This document shows positions 33,068-44,885 of a stretch of DNA of 64,000 bases, piece after piece. The notes below the pieces were generated by a model. It worked only from the letters and a program-made list of their open reading frames with translations. It ran no database searches and was not told where the DNA came from. The position numbers and the translations under genes were made by a program. The stretch covers positions 701,001-765,000 of the forward strand of contig RPFO01000225.1 of the NCBI GenBank assembly GCA_009746045.1. The letters run 5' to 3'. Origin of the DNA: Mesostigma viride (lineage: Eukaryota; Streptophyta; Mesostigmatophyceae; Mesostigmatales; Mesostigmataceae). The first letter of the stretch is position 1, and each line of letters opens with the position of its first letter.

Positions 33068-36000
33068 CTACCTCCATCCTGCACCCCCACCCGTCCCCAG
33101 TACATCCTCTGTGGACGTGGCCGGCCTGGAGGAGGGATCCGCCCGTGTGCGCGCAGGCATGAGAGGCGCCCTCCCCGCATCACTCGCGGCATCATAGACA
33201 CCAACCACCCGGCTGCCGTTGCTGCCGCGACTACCCCTGGGCCCCTTGCCCCCGCCACCCCCCCCCTCCCCCCCTCCCCACTGCTCCGCAATCCTCCGTT
33301 CGAACAGGTCCTCGTCCTCCTCCGCAAGCTCCGTGAACCTGCCGCGTATGAGCCCCCCGCCCCCGCTGCTGCTGCTGGCACCGTAACCGATCTCCCTGAG
33401 CACGTCCTCCAGCTGCGCGCCAAGTGGCACGTAATCGAGCGCCTGCATCTCCTGCAGCAGCCCTGCCGCCAGCACGTGCTGTTCCCCCCGTGCCAGCGCC
33501 AGCAGCATGCGCGAGTAGGTGTCAGCGTCGCGCTCCACCCCTGCAGTAGCCATGTGCTGGAACGCCTCCCAGGCCGCCTGCCACTGGCCCGCGCGCCCGC
33601 ACACGCTGATGAGGCTGTTGTAGACGATCAGGTTGGGCCGGCATGCGTCGCCACGTGCGAGCATGCCGCGGTACACGTCCAGCGCGGCCTGCCAGCGGTC
33701 CACCATCCCGTACATGTTGATGAGGGAGCTATACGTGATCACCTGCAGGGAGGAAGAGCCGGGAGAGGGAGGCAGTGGAGGTATGAAGGGAAGGGGATGG
33801 GGGGGAGGAGTCCGTGGGGAAGCAGGTGGGGGTAAGTACTGGATGGATGGCAGGAAGGTAAACCCAGGGCCACCACCCGCTTGCGTGAATCAACAAGGGT
33901 TAAGACAACAGGATTTTTTAAACCCGGGCTAAAGCCAGTGTGGCATGCAAGGCACACGTAAGGCAGCTTGTAATTGCCAGCTGTGGTGCGCGCTTTGTTC
34001 CCATGGGAGTTGCAGGTGCACACAGGGAGATGCCAGCACCACCGCTTTTTTCACCATCTATGCACCGCAAAACTAGTTCATGAGGAAGAGCGGATGCCAG
34101 AAAATCACAGGCCATGCAGAAACTCCAATCCTCGCCACCATGTGGCTGGCGCCCAATGTTTGCACGTGCTTATGCTTACATCTGCGTGCAACCCCTCCGC
34201 CTGCATGCGTGCGAGCAGTGACTCGGCCTGCTCCACGTGTCCCATGGTCCCGCAACCCTTGATGAGCACGTTGTACGTGCACACGTTGGGCGCGCACCCG
34301 GCCGCCTGCATCGCCGCAAACTGGGCCTGCGCCTCCTCCCACCGCCCGCATCGCACGCACGCGCTGATGAGCGTGGTCCAGGTGAACACGTCCGGCGCCA
34401 CGCCGCAGGCCGCCATCTGGCGCACCACCCGCAGCGCCGCGTCCCATTGGAGCGAGCGCTCGCACGCGCTGAGAGCCACGTTCCACGTGATCAGGTTGGG
34501 GGTCAGCCCCCCAACGCGCTGCATCTCGTCCAACAGAGCCAGCGCGGCCGCCCACTGCTGGCCCAGGCCGTACGCATGGATCATCGACGAATAGACGACC
34601 ACGTCCGGCTTGCGGCCCGAAGCCTGCAGCTGACGGAATAGCTCCTCGGCATCCTGCCAGCGGCGGCTCTTGCCCAGGATGGAAAGCAAGGAGGAGTAGG
34701 TGCCCATGTTAGGCTTAACGCCGGCCGCCGCCATGTCGTCCCACAGCTGCAGCGCGGGCGCCAGTAGTCGCTCCTTTTCCATTGCGTTGAGGGCAAGGTT
34801 GTAGGACATGAGGTTGGGGCGCACGCGGCTGGCCACCATGTCACGGAATAGGACCACCAGCTGGGGGGGGAGGGGGGGAAAGGGGCAGGCATGCCATGTG
34901 CACAAGGAACAACGTGGATATGTCAAACCAGCGGACATGCATACATGGCCACTTACACATGCCTGCCAAGTTGAGCACCTGTGTGTGTGTGTGCGGGGAA
35001 GGAGGGGGGGGGGGGGGACATGGTGGATGCCAGCAGTACAATGACGACAACGTAGGCAACACAAGACGAGGCGGGGACGAATGGGGGAAGAGGGGAGGGG
35101 AGGGCTGCACTACACAAGGGCAGGTTCTATGAGGATGGCGAGGTTCCGCGCGCACAAGATGACAATGGCGAAACAGAGTAATAACGCTGAGCAGCCAAGA
35201 ATAATCGCTGAGCTCATGTGATCTCAGCAGCCAACAAAATCCCCTCTATCCTTGAATCATGAAATGGTTAGAGCCGACAACACCTCCTCGTATGAGCCAT
35301 ACCTAACGCATACAAGACCCTTCAAATCATGCACTAGTATGCTCATGTGAATCGCCATGTGTAGCCAACTGGAACGATACGCCCGCACGGGACAATGTGC
35401 TGGCAGTTACGTGTTGAATCACCCCGAGAGACCGCGCGGCGCCACATGCCATGGCCGCACTTTTGGCCCACGCCACACTAGCCTCGCTTGCCGCACCGCA
35501 GCCTCCACCCATCGGCTTCTTCCCTCGCCCATGCCGCTCCTTCACGCTCATTTGACGCCCCTTCTTCCCTTTCTTGCCCCCTCATTTTCTTCCCTTCTTG
35601 GTGTACATACGCCGCCTCACCTTCTTCCACTTCTTGGCGCGGTTGAGGATGATCATGAGCGAGTTGTATGTGTTGGTGTCGGGCGCCAGGCCGAGTGAGA
35701 CAATCTCACGAAGCAGCCTTGACGCGCCCTCCTCATCATTGGCCGCCACGCAGGCGAGCAGCAGCGCGTTGTAGGTGAGGATATTTGGCCGCACGTTCTC
35801 TGCTCTCATCTGCTCCCACAGCGCAAACGTGGCGGCCACCTCCCCCTTGGACGCGCACCCGTGCATCGCCGCCGTGTAGGTGACCACCGTGGGGGAGCAC
35901 CCCTGCGCGCGCATGCGGGACAGCAGCTGCAGCGCCTCCTGCGTCTGTCCCACGTGGCTGCAAGGTGTGACAGTTGGCAACATGGGTGGGGTGGGGTGGG

Positions 36001-38142
36001 GTGGGGTGGGGTGGGGTGGGGTGGGGGGGTGGGGTGGGGTGGGTGGGGTGGGGTGGGGTGGGGTGGGGTGGGGTGGGGTGGGGTGGGGTGGGGTGGGTGG
36101 GGTGGGTGGGTGGGTGGGTGGGTGGGTGGGTGGGTGGGTGGGTGGGTGGGTGCGTGGGTGCGTGGGTGCGTGGGTGCGTGGGTGGGTGGGTGGGTGGGGT
36201 GGGGGTGGGGGTGGGGTGGGGTGGGGGTGGGGGTGGGTGGGGGTGGGTGGGGGTGGGGGTGGGGGGGGTGGGGGTGGGCGTGGGGGTGGGGGTGGGGGTG
36301 GGGGTGGGGGTGGGGGTGGGGGGGAATGGGGTAGGGTGGGGGGTGGCGGGGTGGGGTGGGGGGAAACGGAGGGGGGGAGAAAGGCAAGCGTTGGTATGTC
36401 TTTGCGTGCCTTCGTGGGCAAAAAAGGACATGGTGAGAGGAGATGGCACCCAACCATACCCACTGCAAACCTTGCGTACCTGAATAAATGCATCTGTCTG
36501 CATTGCTGAATGACCTCTTAGTGGACTCATACGCACAACCGTTGGCCCGCATATGCCTACCAGCTTGTACCTAAGGCTAAAAGCACAACCCCACAGCACA
36601 GGCAAAGACCATAACCACGCCTGAGGGTGCATCCACGCCCACCATGAGGCTTGAGGCATGAACAGGCACGTGCTGCTTTTGGTCAGAGCCTTGGCAAATG
36701 GACATCAGTGACGAATTCACAGTGAGTGACGCAACACTACACACAAGGCCGACACGCTACGCATGAGAAGATGGCGATGGCGTGATGTGGTGATGGCCGA
36801 TACGGTACCCACAGGGTGATATGGCTATTGTGGCGATGGGGTCATAGTGGTGATGGGGTGACATAGTTGGCCATGAGAGTACGCTTGTAGAGTAGTGCCG
36901 TGAGGGGCCTTCCCAGAGCATGGGTGCGTGGCATGGCGGCACATCGGACCATGGGTAGGGTGCGCCGCAGAGCACGGGGGACAAGGACGCACGTACGCAA
37001 TAGGACATGTGCACTAGAGCTGAGCATGTGACTGCTGAGTGGGGGGGCACATGGTAGGGGAGAAACAGCATTCCGAAAACCGGTGGTGTGCCACTGCTAG
37101 GTGCGAAGGGTGCGCATGAGTGGTCTTACGCCCTCCGACATTGTTCAGCTGTATACAAAAATAAAGCAAGCAACGCTTACACATGAGAAAGTAGGGAAGC
37201 CAGGCACACTGGCGGCGCGCACGCACGCTAGGCCAAAAGGACTAGAGGCACAAGGCACGCTGGGCGTGTGGGAGGGAGGCATTCCCAAAGAGACAACCAC
37301 GACAATGCGAGGCACGCATGACCATGCAAGGCACGCATGTCGGTCCGGCACTGTGCGACTCACCCAAGCATGCTGATGAGCGTCGTGTAGATGTACACGT
37401 TGGGCTGCTTGCTGTTTGCTAGCATCCACGACAATGTCTCCATCGCCCGGCCGACCATGCCGCGGTCCCCAAGCAGCCGCAGCAGCCCGTTCAGGTCGTA
37501 CACGCTCAGATCTGCCTCCCACAGCGACAGGTACTCGCCAATGCTGCGGTCAGCGGGCAGCTCCTGTATCAACATCACGTGCTCCGCCAGCTTGCCCCCC
37601 AGTGCCACCCCTTCCTGCCCATCCTTGCCTCCCTGGTACCCCCTGCCTCTATTCCCGCCACCATGCCTATGGCGGGCAAACTGCCTGCCATCCGTGCGAT
37701 GTCCGCTCCCGGCCTGTGTAAGATGGTTCCTAGATGATTCCTGGCCAGGACCGCGCTGCCGACCGGAGGCGCGCCGGTCGGCATCCGTTCCGGCATTGAC
37801 GCCTTGGGCATCGGCAACGTTCTCGTTGTAGCTGCCGTCGCGCAGGCATTGCACCGCGGGCTGGGCGTGGCCTAATGCCCAATTATAACGAGACGTGGGG
37901 GGTATCGTCAAACTTGCTTCTATGGAATCTACAGCTATCCACAAGTGTCTACTTCTTTCCAGGAGCGCCGCCGAGCATGCTCGAGGTTTTCCAGCCGAGC
38001 TTCCACACCTTTGCCGTGAGTGTGAGCTCAAGGAGGCCTTCGAGCAGGTCTCAGAATGCCAGGTGTTGGCATTTCTCTGAGATCCGACGTTAAACGTATA
38101 ACCTCCTGTATAAGGCTGCGCGGCAGAAGAGAGTAGCGCCAT
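33068..38142 (-). CDS. Pentatricopeptide repeat (PPR) protein, four exons, 823 residues
   Basis: Exons 38142-37364, 35957-35621, 34860-34180 and 33742-33068 join in frame with GT-AG borders (donors GTGAGT, GTGAGG, GTAAGC) and total 2472 bases. The product has an organelle-targeting-like N-terminus (Ser/Arg/Ala-rich), a Gly/Arg-rich linker and then about a dozen 35-residue PPR motifs. Examples are NVYIYTTLISMLG, TVVTYTAAMHGCASKGEVAA, DVFTWTTLISACVRCGRWEE and NVCTYNVLIKGCGTMGHVEQ. The tail is acidic and then Gly-rich. Such P-class PPR proteins bind organellar RNA base by base and control its stability, splicing or translation. The target RNA cannot be read here. The first intron holds a long GGGGT/GGGT microsatellite. 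Canonical splicing and an intact frame make this a functional host gene. Confidence 0.88.
35985..36362. repeat. (GGGGT)n / (GGGT)n microsatellite in PPR intron 1
   Basis: Almost 380 bases are made of GGGGT and GGGT units with GCGTGGGT and GGGGGT variants on the plus strand. The transcribed gene therefore carries a long C-rich (pyrimidine) run just upstream of the exon 2 acceptor. The G-rich strand could form quadruplexes. Reading frames through it are artefacts of the repeat. Confidence 0.95.
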
Positions 38143-38941
38143 TCAATCCTACGCGCAGGTCAGGCTACCACTTCATGCCACCCTTTCCATTTGTTTCAAA
38201 TTCACCACCGCAAGTACTGGCATAAAAGAATAGGTAAATAGAGGACTGTATTGGAGGAGCTAGGCTAAGGACAAGGGTGGGTTGCATGTCGCACAGCACT
38301 CATTACTGGCGTGTTGGCTTCCACACGTTCAAGTATTAGTTCTCGCAGCATCCTCCCATACGATGGTTATGGTAAGATTTTCAATCTACGCCGACGGCAC
38401 GCGACTCATTGCCTTTCCCCGCCACTAAAATGGCATTACCGTTCAATAGCTTGCACGTACACTCCATCCCTCTCCGGCTATGGCCGCAATCTTTCCTTCC
38501 CGCACGCAGAGGCACGGCCTACGGGAAACAGATAGCACTAACGGGGGCAAAAGGGCGGATGATAGGCTGGAAGGTGGGATCTATGCCTGAGCTCTCCGTG
38601 TACGGAAGCGTGCGGATACCGTTATTTCCGATCATACACGACCATTCATGCCGTCCCACCGGGGACTGCGCGACGAAGCAGCCTTACACGTGTCGCGCGC
38701 CTGGCTCTCTGGTCACAGTCCAACTAGGCAGAAGGCATATCCATCCCCAAAACCTGCCCCAAATCGTGTTTTCGTTGTTGGGCTTGCAGTCGCCATCGGA
38801 TTCATAAACTTTGCTGGAGCTATTCCCTGTTACGACGACGAGCCCTGTGAGAACAAGGAAGGCCTCGACAATAGCATTTGCAGAATTTCTGTTGGAAAGG
38901 AAGAGCGTGCGCAGTGTGTGGCTCTCTGCAAAGCCTTTGTC

Positions 38942-41900
38942 ATGGCTTCCTTAGCAATTCAATGCGTAATGCCGAGCGTCAGTGTTCCGAATGCTAGAAG
39001 CTTCTCAACAGGGGGGCCGTCTTCTACCCTTTTGGCTGTAAGGCAATGGCGCCCAGTACATGAGCAGAAGTCCCGTCGGCAGATGGCGACCATTTCCTGC
39101 TCGATGTCCTCAAAAGATGCCAGCACAGCCGGCGCAGCCCTGGTGGAACCCCCGAAGGCTTACGTTGATGACGCCAGGTACATTAGTTTTGGGTGGCAAC
39201 AACGTCATTTTTTTTGCCACGGCGCCTTGTGTCTGGAAAAACATGCATACTCCCATGTCTTCAAGACCGTGTGCGGTTGCTGGTGTTTGGACACGTTTGG
39301 GGCTTTCCCGGTCCCAATCACTGCGCGTGGCCGGGAGCAAGAGGAGACCGTGTATGGCCCAGCGTGGGGGAATGGCGCGGCTTTCTGCCTGAATGTGCCT
39401 TGTAGCCTTGCGGTGCGAAAATGTCCTATGGCCGAGCTTGGTGCGCCGTTCGCCACACGTGTCCCGCTTGCGTGCATAGTCAAAACTAGAAGATATGGCG
39501 TCAGCGGCAATGGTGGTCTAATAGTTGGATGAAGTTGGGTTGTACTTCACGGCTACCTCATCTGAAATGTGAACCGTCAGCTTTCCCACAGTACTGTCCT
39601 GCCGCCTGTGTATCTTACAATGCTAACTTGACATTTAAATCGCTTTTGTCTAGCTTTCTCATCCTTCTTCAGCATCCATCCTTTGCAGTCTTCCCCTTAC
39701 GTCTCGACCCAGCCTTACCCAGCCACGCTCATGCCACCTGTGCTCGCCCATGCCCACGCCACCTGGGCTTGCCCCCAACCCCCCTGCGGTCACGCGGCAG
39801 CGTGTCGGAGGAGGACATTGCCAAGGCGTGGAACAAGAGCCGTCCCGACTGGGCGGGCGGCCACCTGCTCTCCTGGCTGCTCAACAAGGCGATCGAGACC
39901 AAGCCGATCTACGACCTACTGGTGATGGGCGCGCGCCGCACGCTCATCAACACGGCCGAGAAGAACGGGGTCATGTGGAGGCAGGAGGCCAAGAAGCTGG
40001 AGGCCTCACAGGTGTTTGGGGGGAGGGGGGGGGGGGGGCAGCGCATGGCATGTGCTCGAGAAGTGGAATCCCACCCCATGGGGGTCGCCTTGCATGGCAG
40101 TGGTGGGGGTTGCCTTGCACAGCGCTGGTGGAATGGGGGGTTGGTCACGCAGTACCTAACCTGTAGGTCCTGTGGGTGGGGGGCCACGGCAGGCATGCAC
40201 AGGTAGGCATGCACACGCGCTGGCAGCGCGAGGCATGGGGCGCCAGTCATGGGGCGGCAACTGGGTAGGTATGCAGGAGTGGAATGGTGACGGGCAGGAA
40301 AGCAGGAGGCTAATGATTGGATGTCAGGCATGCTTGCGGTTCTTGGATGGATGACACACACAGGTGGGCACAGGCACCGGATTCATGGTTGCTCTCAGGC
40401 TGCTGGCTTTCTGTGTCACCATCAGCTGAGGGAAGGCACATGCGACAGCTGGCTCGGGGCTGCTACCTGGTCTTGTTCTCGTTGGCAACACCATCCTTAC
40501 GACCATAGTCAACGCCTCCGTCACCAGTGTGTCATCCTGGTTATGTGCACGGAATCGCCCTCTTTTACCGATTCACAACCTCTCTTGCCCATCCAACAAC
40601 ATTCAACTTCTCCCTCCCACCCGAACTTCACGACCGCGCGCAGCCTGCCACCACTCAGACCCTTCTCTCGCTGCCCTCTGTTGCTAACCTGGCTGCCCCC
40701 ACCCGTCCGACCCCATCCTTGTCATTTCTGTTGCTGTCATTTCGGTTTTTGTCAATGCCATTTGTTGTCGATTTCGTTGCTGTCCTTGCCCCCCCAGGCG
40801 TCGAGCCTGCTGAAGCAAGTCGAGGACCCGCGCGTGGAGTACCCCGCATACTACCGCAACCGCTTCCACTGCTACGAGAACGGCAACCTGGGCTGGGATG
40901 CGGCATTTGAGGTGGAGTCGGCCACCAAGAGCATGGCCCTGCGCGTGTGGCCTGCCGAGGCGCTCACGACAGGTGTCGCACAGAAGCGCATGCGCGAGTG
41001 CTACATGGACATCTGCCGCGACTACTACACGCGCAAGTGCGCGCCCATGGGGGGCAGCGAGCACCCGGCCAGCATCCTGGACGTGGGCTGTGGACCGGGC
41101 ATCAGCACGCGGTGAGCACAGGCGGACTCTAGTAGCATACCAATCCCACTGGGGCACGTCACCTGGCCATGCGTGGGTGGGTACAGGGGCCCGTGTGCCG
41201 GTGCCATGCTTGACGGCAGCTTGTGCGGTGGTGGCCACCCATGCACGGCAGCTTGTGCGGTGGTGGCCACTCATGCACGGCAGCTTGTGCGGTGGTGGCC
41301 ACCCAGGCACCTTGTGGCCCGTGTTCTGGCCGGTGGGGGCTGGCAAGGCTGGTAACTCGCCCCCCCGGCTCCCCACCATCCCACGGGATGGCGTTCCTCC
41401 CATGTGCGTGTGCATGTGCCCACCTCTAGGTTGCATGCCGCGTGCATGTGACCACCTCTAGGTTGCATGCCGTGTGCATGTGCCCACCTCTAGGTCGCAT
41501 GCCGCGTGCATGTGACCACCTCTAGGTTGCATGCCGCGTGCATGTGCCCACCTCTAGGTTGCATGCCGCGTGCATGTGCCCACCTCTAGGTTGCATGCCG
41601 CGTGCATGTGACCACCTCAAGGTCGCACGTCGCGTGCATGTGGCTACCCGTAGGCTGCACACCGCCCGGTGGCCCGCCCTTTGCCGCAGGTGGCCCTGTC
41701 GCCCTGCGGCCCTGGCCATGCTGCTGTGGCTTCGTGGCGTGCACACACAGACGTGCCCATGCGTCTGTGGTATGTGTGTGGGCGTGTGGGCATGCTTGTG
41801 TGTGAGCGCTGACATTACAGGGTCTGGTCCTTGTCCGCGGGTGTTGGCCGTCACAGGTTCTTTGCGGAGGCGTTCCCCCAGTCGCACGTGACCGGCCTGG

Positions 41901-43793
41901 ACCTGTCTCCTTACTTCCTCTCCGTCGCAAAGTTCCGCGATGAGGCCGGCCAAGCCGACGAGACCATCGCCATTGCAGGCCGCCCGCCGCGCAACCACTC
42001 GTTTGTGCACGCGGCGGCGGAGGACACCAAGCTGCCAGGTGGCAGCGTGGACATGGCCGCGCTGGTGTTTGTGGCACACGAGCTGCCTCAGGCCGCGACA
42101 CGCGCCATCTTGCGGGAGATGCACCGCGTGGTGCGCCCAGGCGGCATGATCGCATTGGTGGACGTTAACCCGCGCTCGCCCGTAATCCAGGTGTGCGTCG
42201 GTTTGTGTAGCCTGTCCCCTCACTTGTGCTGGTGGCGCACGCATTTTCTTGCAGCACAGGCATCATGTCCTGGCATGGATCTCTCCCCCAACCTCATACA
42301 CTGGAATGAATACACCCTGACAGGTCTGGGTGTCATGGGCTTCGTTTGGGTGGCATGTAGGGCCAGTGTCACCCACTACTAGTTGCGCGACGGACCTTCC
42401 CACATCCCACATGGGAAGACATCTTCTACGCTCACCATGCCTGCCACTCACGCACACGTAGGCAGACGCGGACACACATTCACTCACCATGTGCTTTGTT
42501 CCTGCAGACCAAGGGAGGCGCTATAGTTTGGATTGGCTTTGTGATGGTGCACGTGGCTGCCTAGCATGACCATGCAACCGCATTCTGATGCCATTATGGC
42601 TCATAACCTGGACAGCTTGCTGGCTTGTTATTTGGCAAGAAGATGTCAGCTGTTATTGTTTATTGGTTCCACTTCTGTTTGACAAGTGCAAGGACCGTGG
42701 CTGGAGTTGCAGCGGATGGGGTCAGCCCCCGTTTGATCAACTTGTTATTCTGCCTTGCAGCATCTCGCAGGGTAGCAAGGTACACCTGCATGCCCCTGGC
42801 AGGCTATTGAAATGTTTGCTCGGCGTGTCCCATGGAGTAGCCCCACAATTCAAAGGAAGCAGCTCTCTAATGTATGCATGTATGCCTAGCAACGAGATTC
42901 GTTATGAGCATTCCAGTGGATGATGGTAAAGCCCGGGGGGGGCACAACAATCTCAAGGAGACAACCAGCGCAGGCCAGAAATCTGTCTACAACCAGTGCC
43001 AATACTGATGTTACTGTAGGACAAGGTTACTGCGCAGGTTTCGTGGGTATAGTTTTACCTGCATTTTTGCCTGTGGTGGCAGAAAGAGTTGGGGCACGAG
43101 CGCTTTGGTTTCCAGCCATCGTATTACGCCTTGCAAACACGCTTGTCCCCTCACGAACCCCAGACTTGTGATATTAAGTGGTTGTCATCGCTTGGTGGCT
43201 TGTCAGTCTTACTTGTCAGGCCGACAGGTATCCCTTGTTGGGCACGCGTAGAAGACGCTAGTTAACACCAGGCTACCGCCTCGATGCCTGCGAGATACGT
43301 CCAAGGTTGATCGCTCTGTATTGCTCATATCAATGAGACAATTCAGTGCAGGCCAGAAATCTGGAGAATCCGGACTATGGTAGCTAGTGCCTGCTGTGGC
43401 CTTAGCCGCGTTTGTCGAGTCGTTCAGGATGATGGGAGTGAATGCAGGGGGGCATCGTGTAGCCGTGTACGTTAAAATGATGGCTGGCTAACTGAGACCT
43501 AGACGGCTTAGCTAACAAACAAACTGACGTGATCAGTGTGTTTGTTCATACGCAACCCTCGTGTCTCCTTCATACGCAACCCTCGTGATTTGAACTCGTC
43601 CGTGCCCGTGTGCTGGCACCCACAGAATCTTCCCACCTTCCTGTTCACGGCAATGAAGGCCAGTGAGCCGTACAGTGACGAGTACTATACACTCGACATT
43701 GTGCAAGCCCTTCAGGACGCTGGTTTCAGCGCGGTGGAATACAAAGCCAGCGAACGAAGGCACATGTGCGTGTGTGCGCTCAAGCCGAAGTAA
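38942..43793 (+). CDS. Plastid-type SAM-dependent methyltransferase, five exons, 420 residues
   Basis: Exons 38942-39177, 39801-40011, 40798-41111, 41857-42190 and 43626-43793 join in frame with GT-AG borders and end at TAA. Exon 1 codes a Ser/Arg/Val-rich N-terminus like a plastid transit peptide. Exon 2 carries IYDLLVMGARRTLINTAEKN. Exon 3 has YRNRFHCYENGNLGWDAAFE and the SAM-binding motif I ILDVGCGPGIST. Exon 4 has motif II GLDLSPYFLSVAK and the post-motif VRPGGMIALVDVNP. Exon 5 has FTAMKASEPYSDEYYTLD. The order and phrases fit the plant family that includes Arabidopsis At4g29590 (from memory, not searched). The substrate is not known. An upstream ATG in the same frame at 38648 would add a hydrophobic stretch; the later ATG was preferred because it gives a typical transit peptide. 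Confidence 0.82.
41204..41650. repeat. Two minisatellites in intron 3 of the methyltransferase gene
   Basis: The first array (41212-41310) has four copies of a unit containing GCAGCTTGTGCGGTGGTGGCC. The second (41412-41645) has seven copies of a 32-bp unit, GTGCCCACCTCTAGGTTGCA followed by TGCCGCGTGCAT, with an eighth decayed copy. Units abut without unique spacers, so this is a tandem repeat and not a CRISPR array. Confidence 0.9.
42952..43385 (+). mobile_element. Two short LINE scraps in intron 4 of the methyltransferase gene
   Basis: Segments 42952-42983 and 43330-43385 match the LINE ORF2 end phrase AGACAACCAGCGCAGGCCAG seen complete at 31481-31526 and 50223-50269. They show that the family has inserted repeatedly and been cut down to tens of bases. 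Confidence 0.6.
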
Positions 43794-44135
43794 CGCCGAT
43801 GGCAAAGCTCTACATTCTGACCAGTGTAGAATCCAATGTTAAATTAAGTCGAAGGATTGAATTAAGTTTTATGGTGTGGGCAATGAATATTTTATTTGCT
43901 CTGCATGCAATAATTAATTGCCAGAGCACATCTGTTCCATGGGGAATGTGGTTTTCCTCTCAGACGACTACTCTAGTCCTCATGCACACGACGTACGTTG
44001 GACTACCATGCGTCCAGGAATAGTCTCCGGAATAGTCAGTTCCATGGGGATCGGATCATGGATGGGAGCGATGCATCGAAGCATATATTGCAATCTTGAA
44101 GAATTTGTATCCTTTCGACCGGCCAGCTAGTACAA

Positions 44136-44330
44136 TAATTAATTAATTAATTATGTAAACTTGTGCCCCCGTTGGGGAGTTACGGAGCACCCAAGTGCTT
44201 TTCATCCCTGTATGTGCACAACAGGAAGAAAGGGCAGAGACCCCCTTTCTCCTTCATGCCAGACGCATGCCACAGCTGCAATTGGACACGATAGACGATC
44301 CGGCAAGTCTGTGGGTGCAATAAGACCCAT
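44136..44330 (-). mobile_element. LINE-family 3' tail block, second copy
   Basis: (TTAA)n at 44136-44153 is followed by the hairpin CCCCGTTGGGGAGTTACGGA and then by sequence shared with 28430-28625, up to GTGGGTGCAATAAGACCCAT. Beyond 44330 it abuts a plus-strand LINE reverse transcriptase fragment, as at 28.6-30.4 kb. Confidence 0.6.
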
Positions 44331-44339
44331 TCACCATTT

Positions 44340-44885
44340 CCCCTTCACCACGGGATGTGGCAATTGGTTGTGTCCTGCCCCATACCTGTTCATTATTGTC
44401 GTGGATCACGTCATGCGCCAGGCACGTGCACGCTTTACTGCTCTTAAGGGGTTCGAGCCGGCCCGGCTTGGACACGATCCTTAACGTGCGCGAACACGGC
44501 GGCGGCGGCCCTGGCTACCGCCTGTCCGACCTGATTTATGCGAATGATACCACCCTCATTGAGCGCCCCGAGCACATGCAGACCTGGCTGGACTGTCTGA
44601 GCTTGGAGGCGTGTGCGGTGGGGTTGGAGATTAGGGTCAAAACCGAGGCGATTGTCATTGGGGATACCGGTCGACCGCCGCTGCCGCGGCTGCTAGATGG
44701 GACGGAGGTTCCGTTTATTTTCGACGTGATCGCTTCAAACTGTTGGGGAGCATGCTCCCCGACACCGCCGACGATGTGGACATCCGCATCGGCCTGGCCT
44801 GGGCTATAGGCATCGTTCGCTCAAAACCTACTGGCACTCGAAGGACCTGGGCGAGCACAGCAAGCGAATGCTCTTCAATTAAGAA
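44340..44885 (+). pseudogene. LINE reverse transcriptase fragment with inactivated catalytic box
   Basis: The copy matches 30460-30960 (PYLFIIVVDH, GPGYRLSDLIYANDTTLIE). The catalytic YADD is YAND here (44537-44548), so the first Asp of the pair is Asn. It is a short, 5'- and 3'-truncated, frame-broken relic. Confidence 0.75.

Noticed and set aside
35861-36509. Long frames on both strands through the GGGGT/GGGT repeat
   Set aside because: All six frames are open because of the repeat. The real coding part ends at the exon border at 35957.
38648-38941. Extended N-terminus of the methyltransferase from the ATG at 38648
   Set aside because: The extension adds a Cys-rich hydrophobic stretch unlike a transit peptide. 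The ATG at 38942 gives a typical one. It is not excluded without RNA data.
41412-41645. CRISPR-like array of 32-bp repeats
   Set aside because: Units abut with no unique spacers and lie in an intron of a eukaryotic gene. It is a minisatellite.
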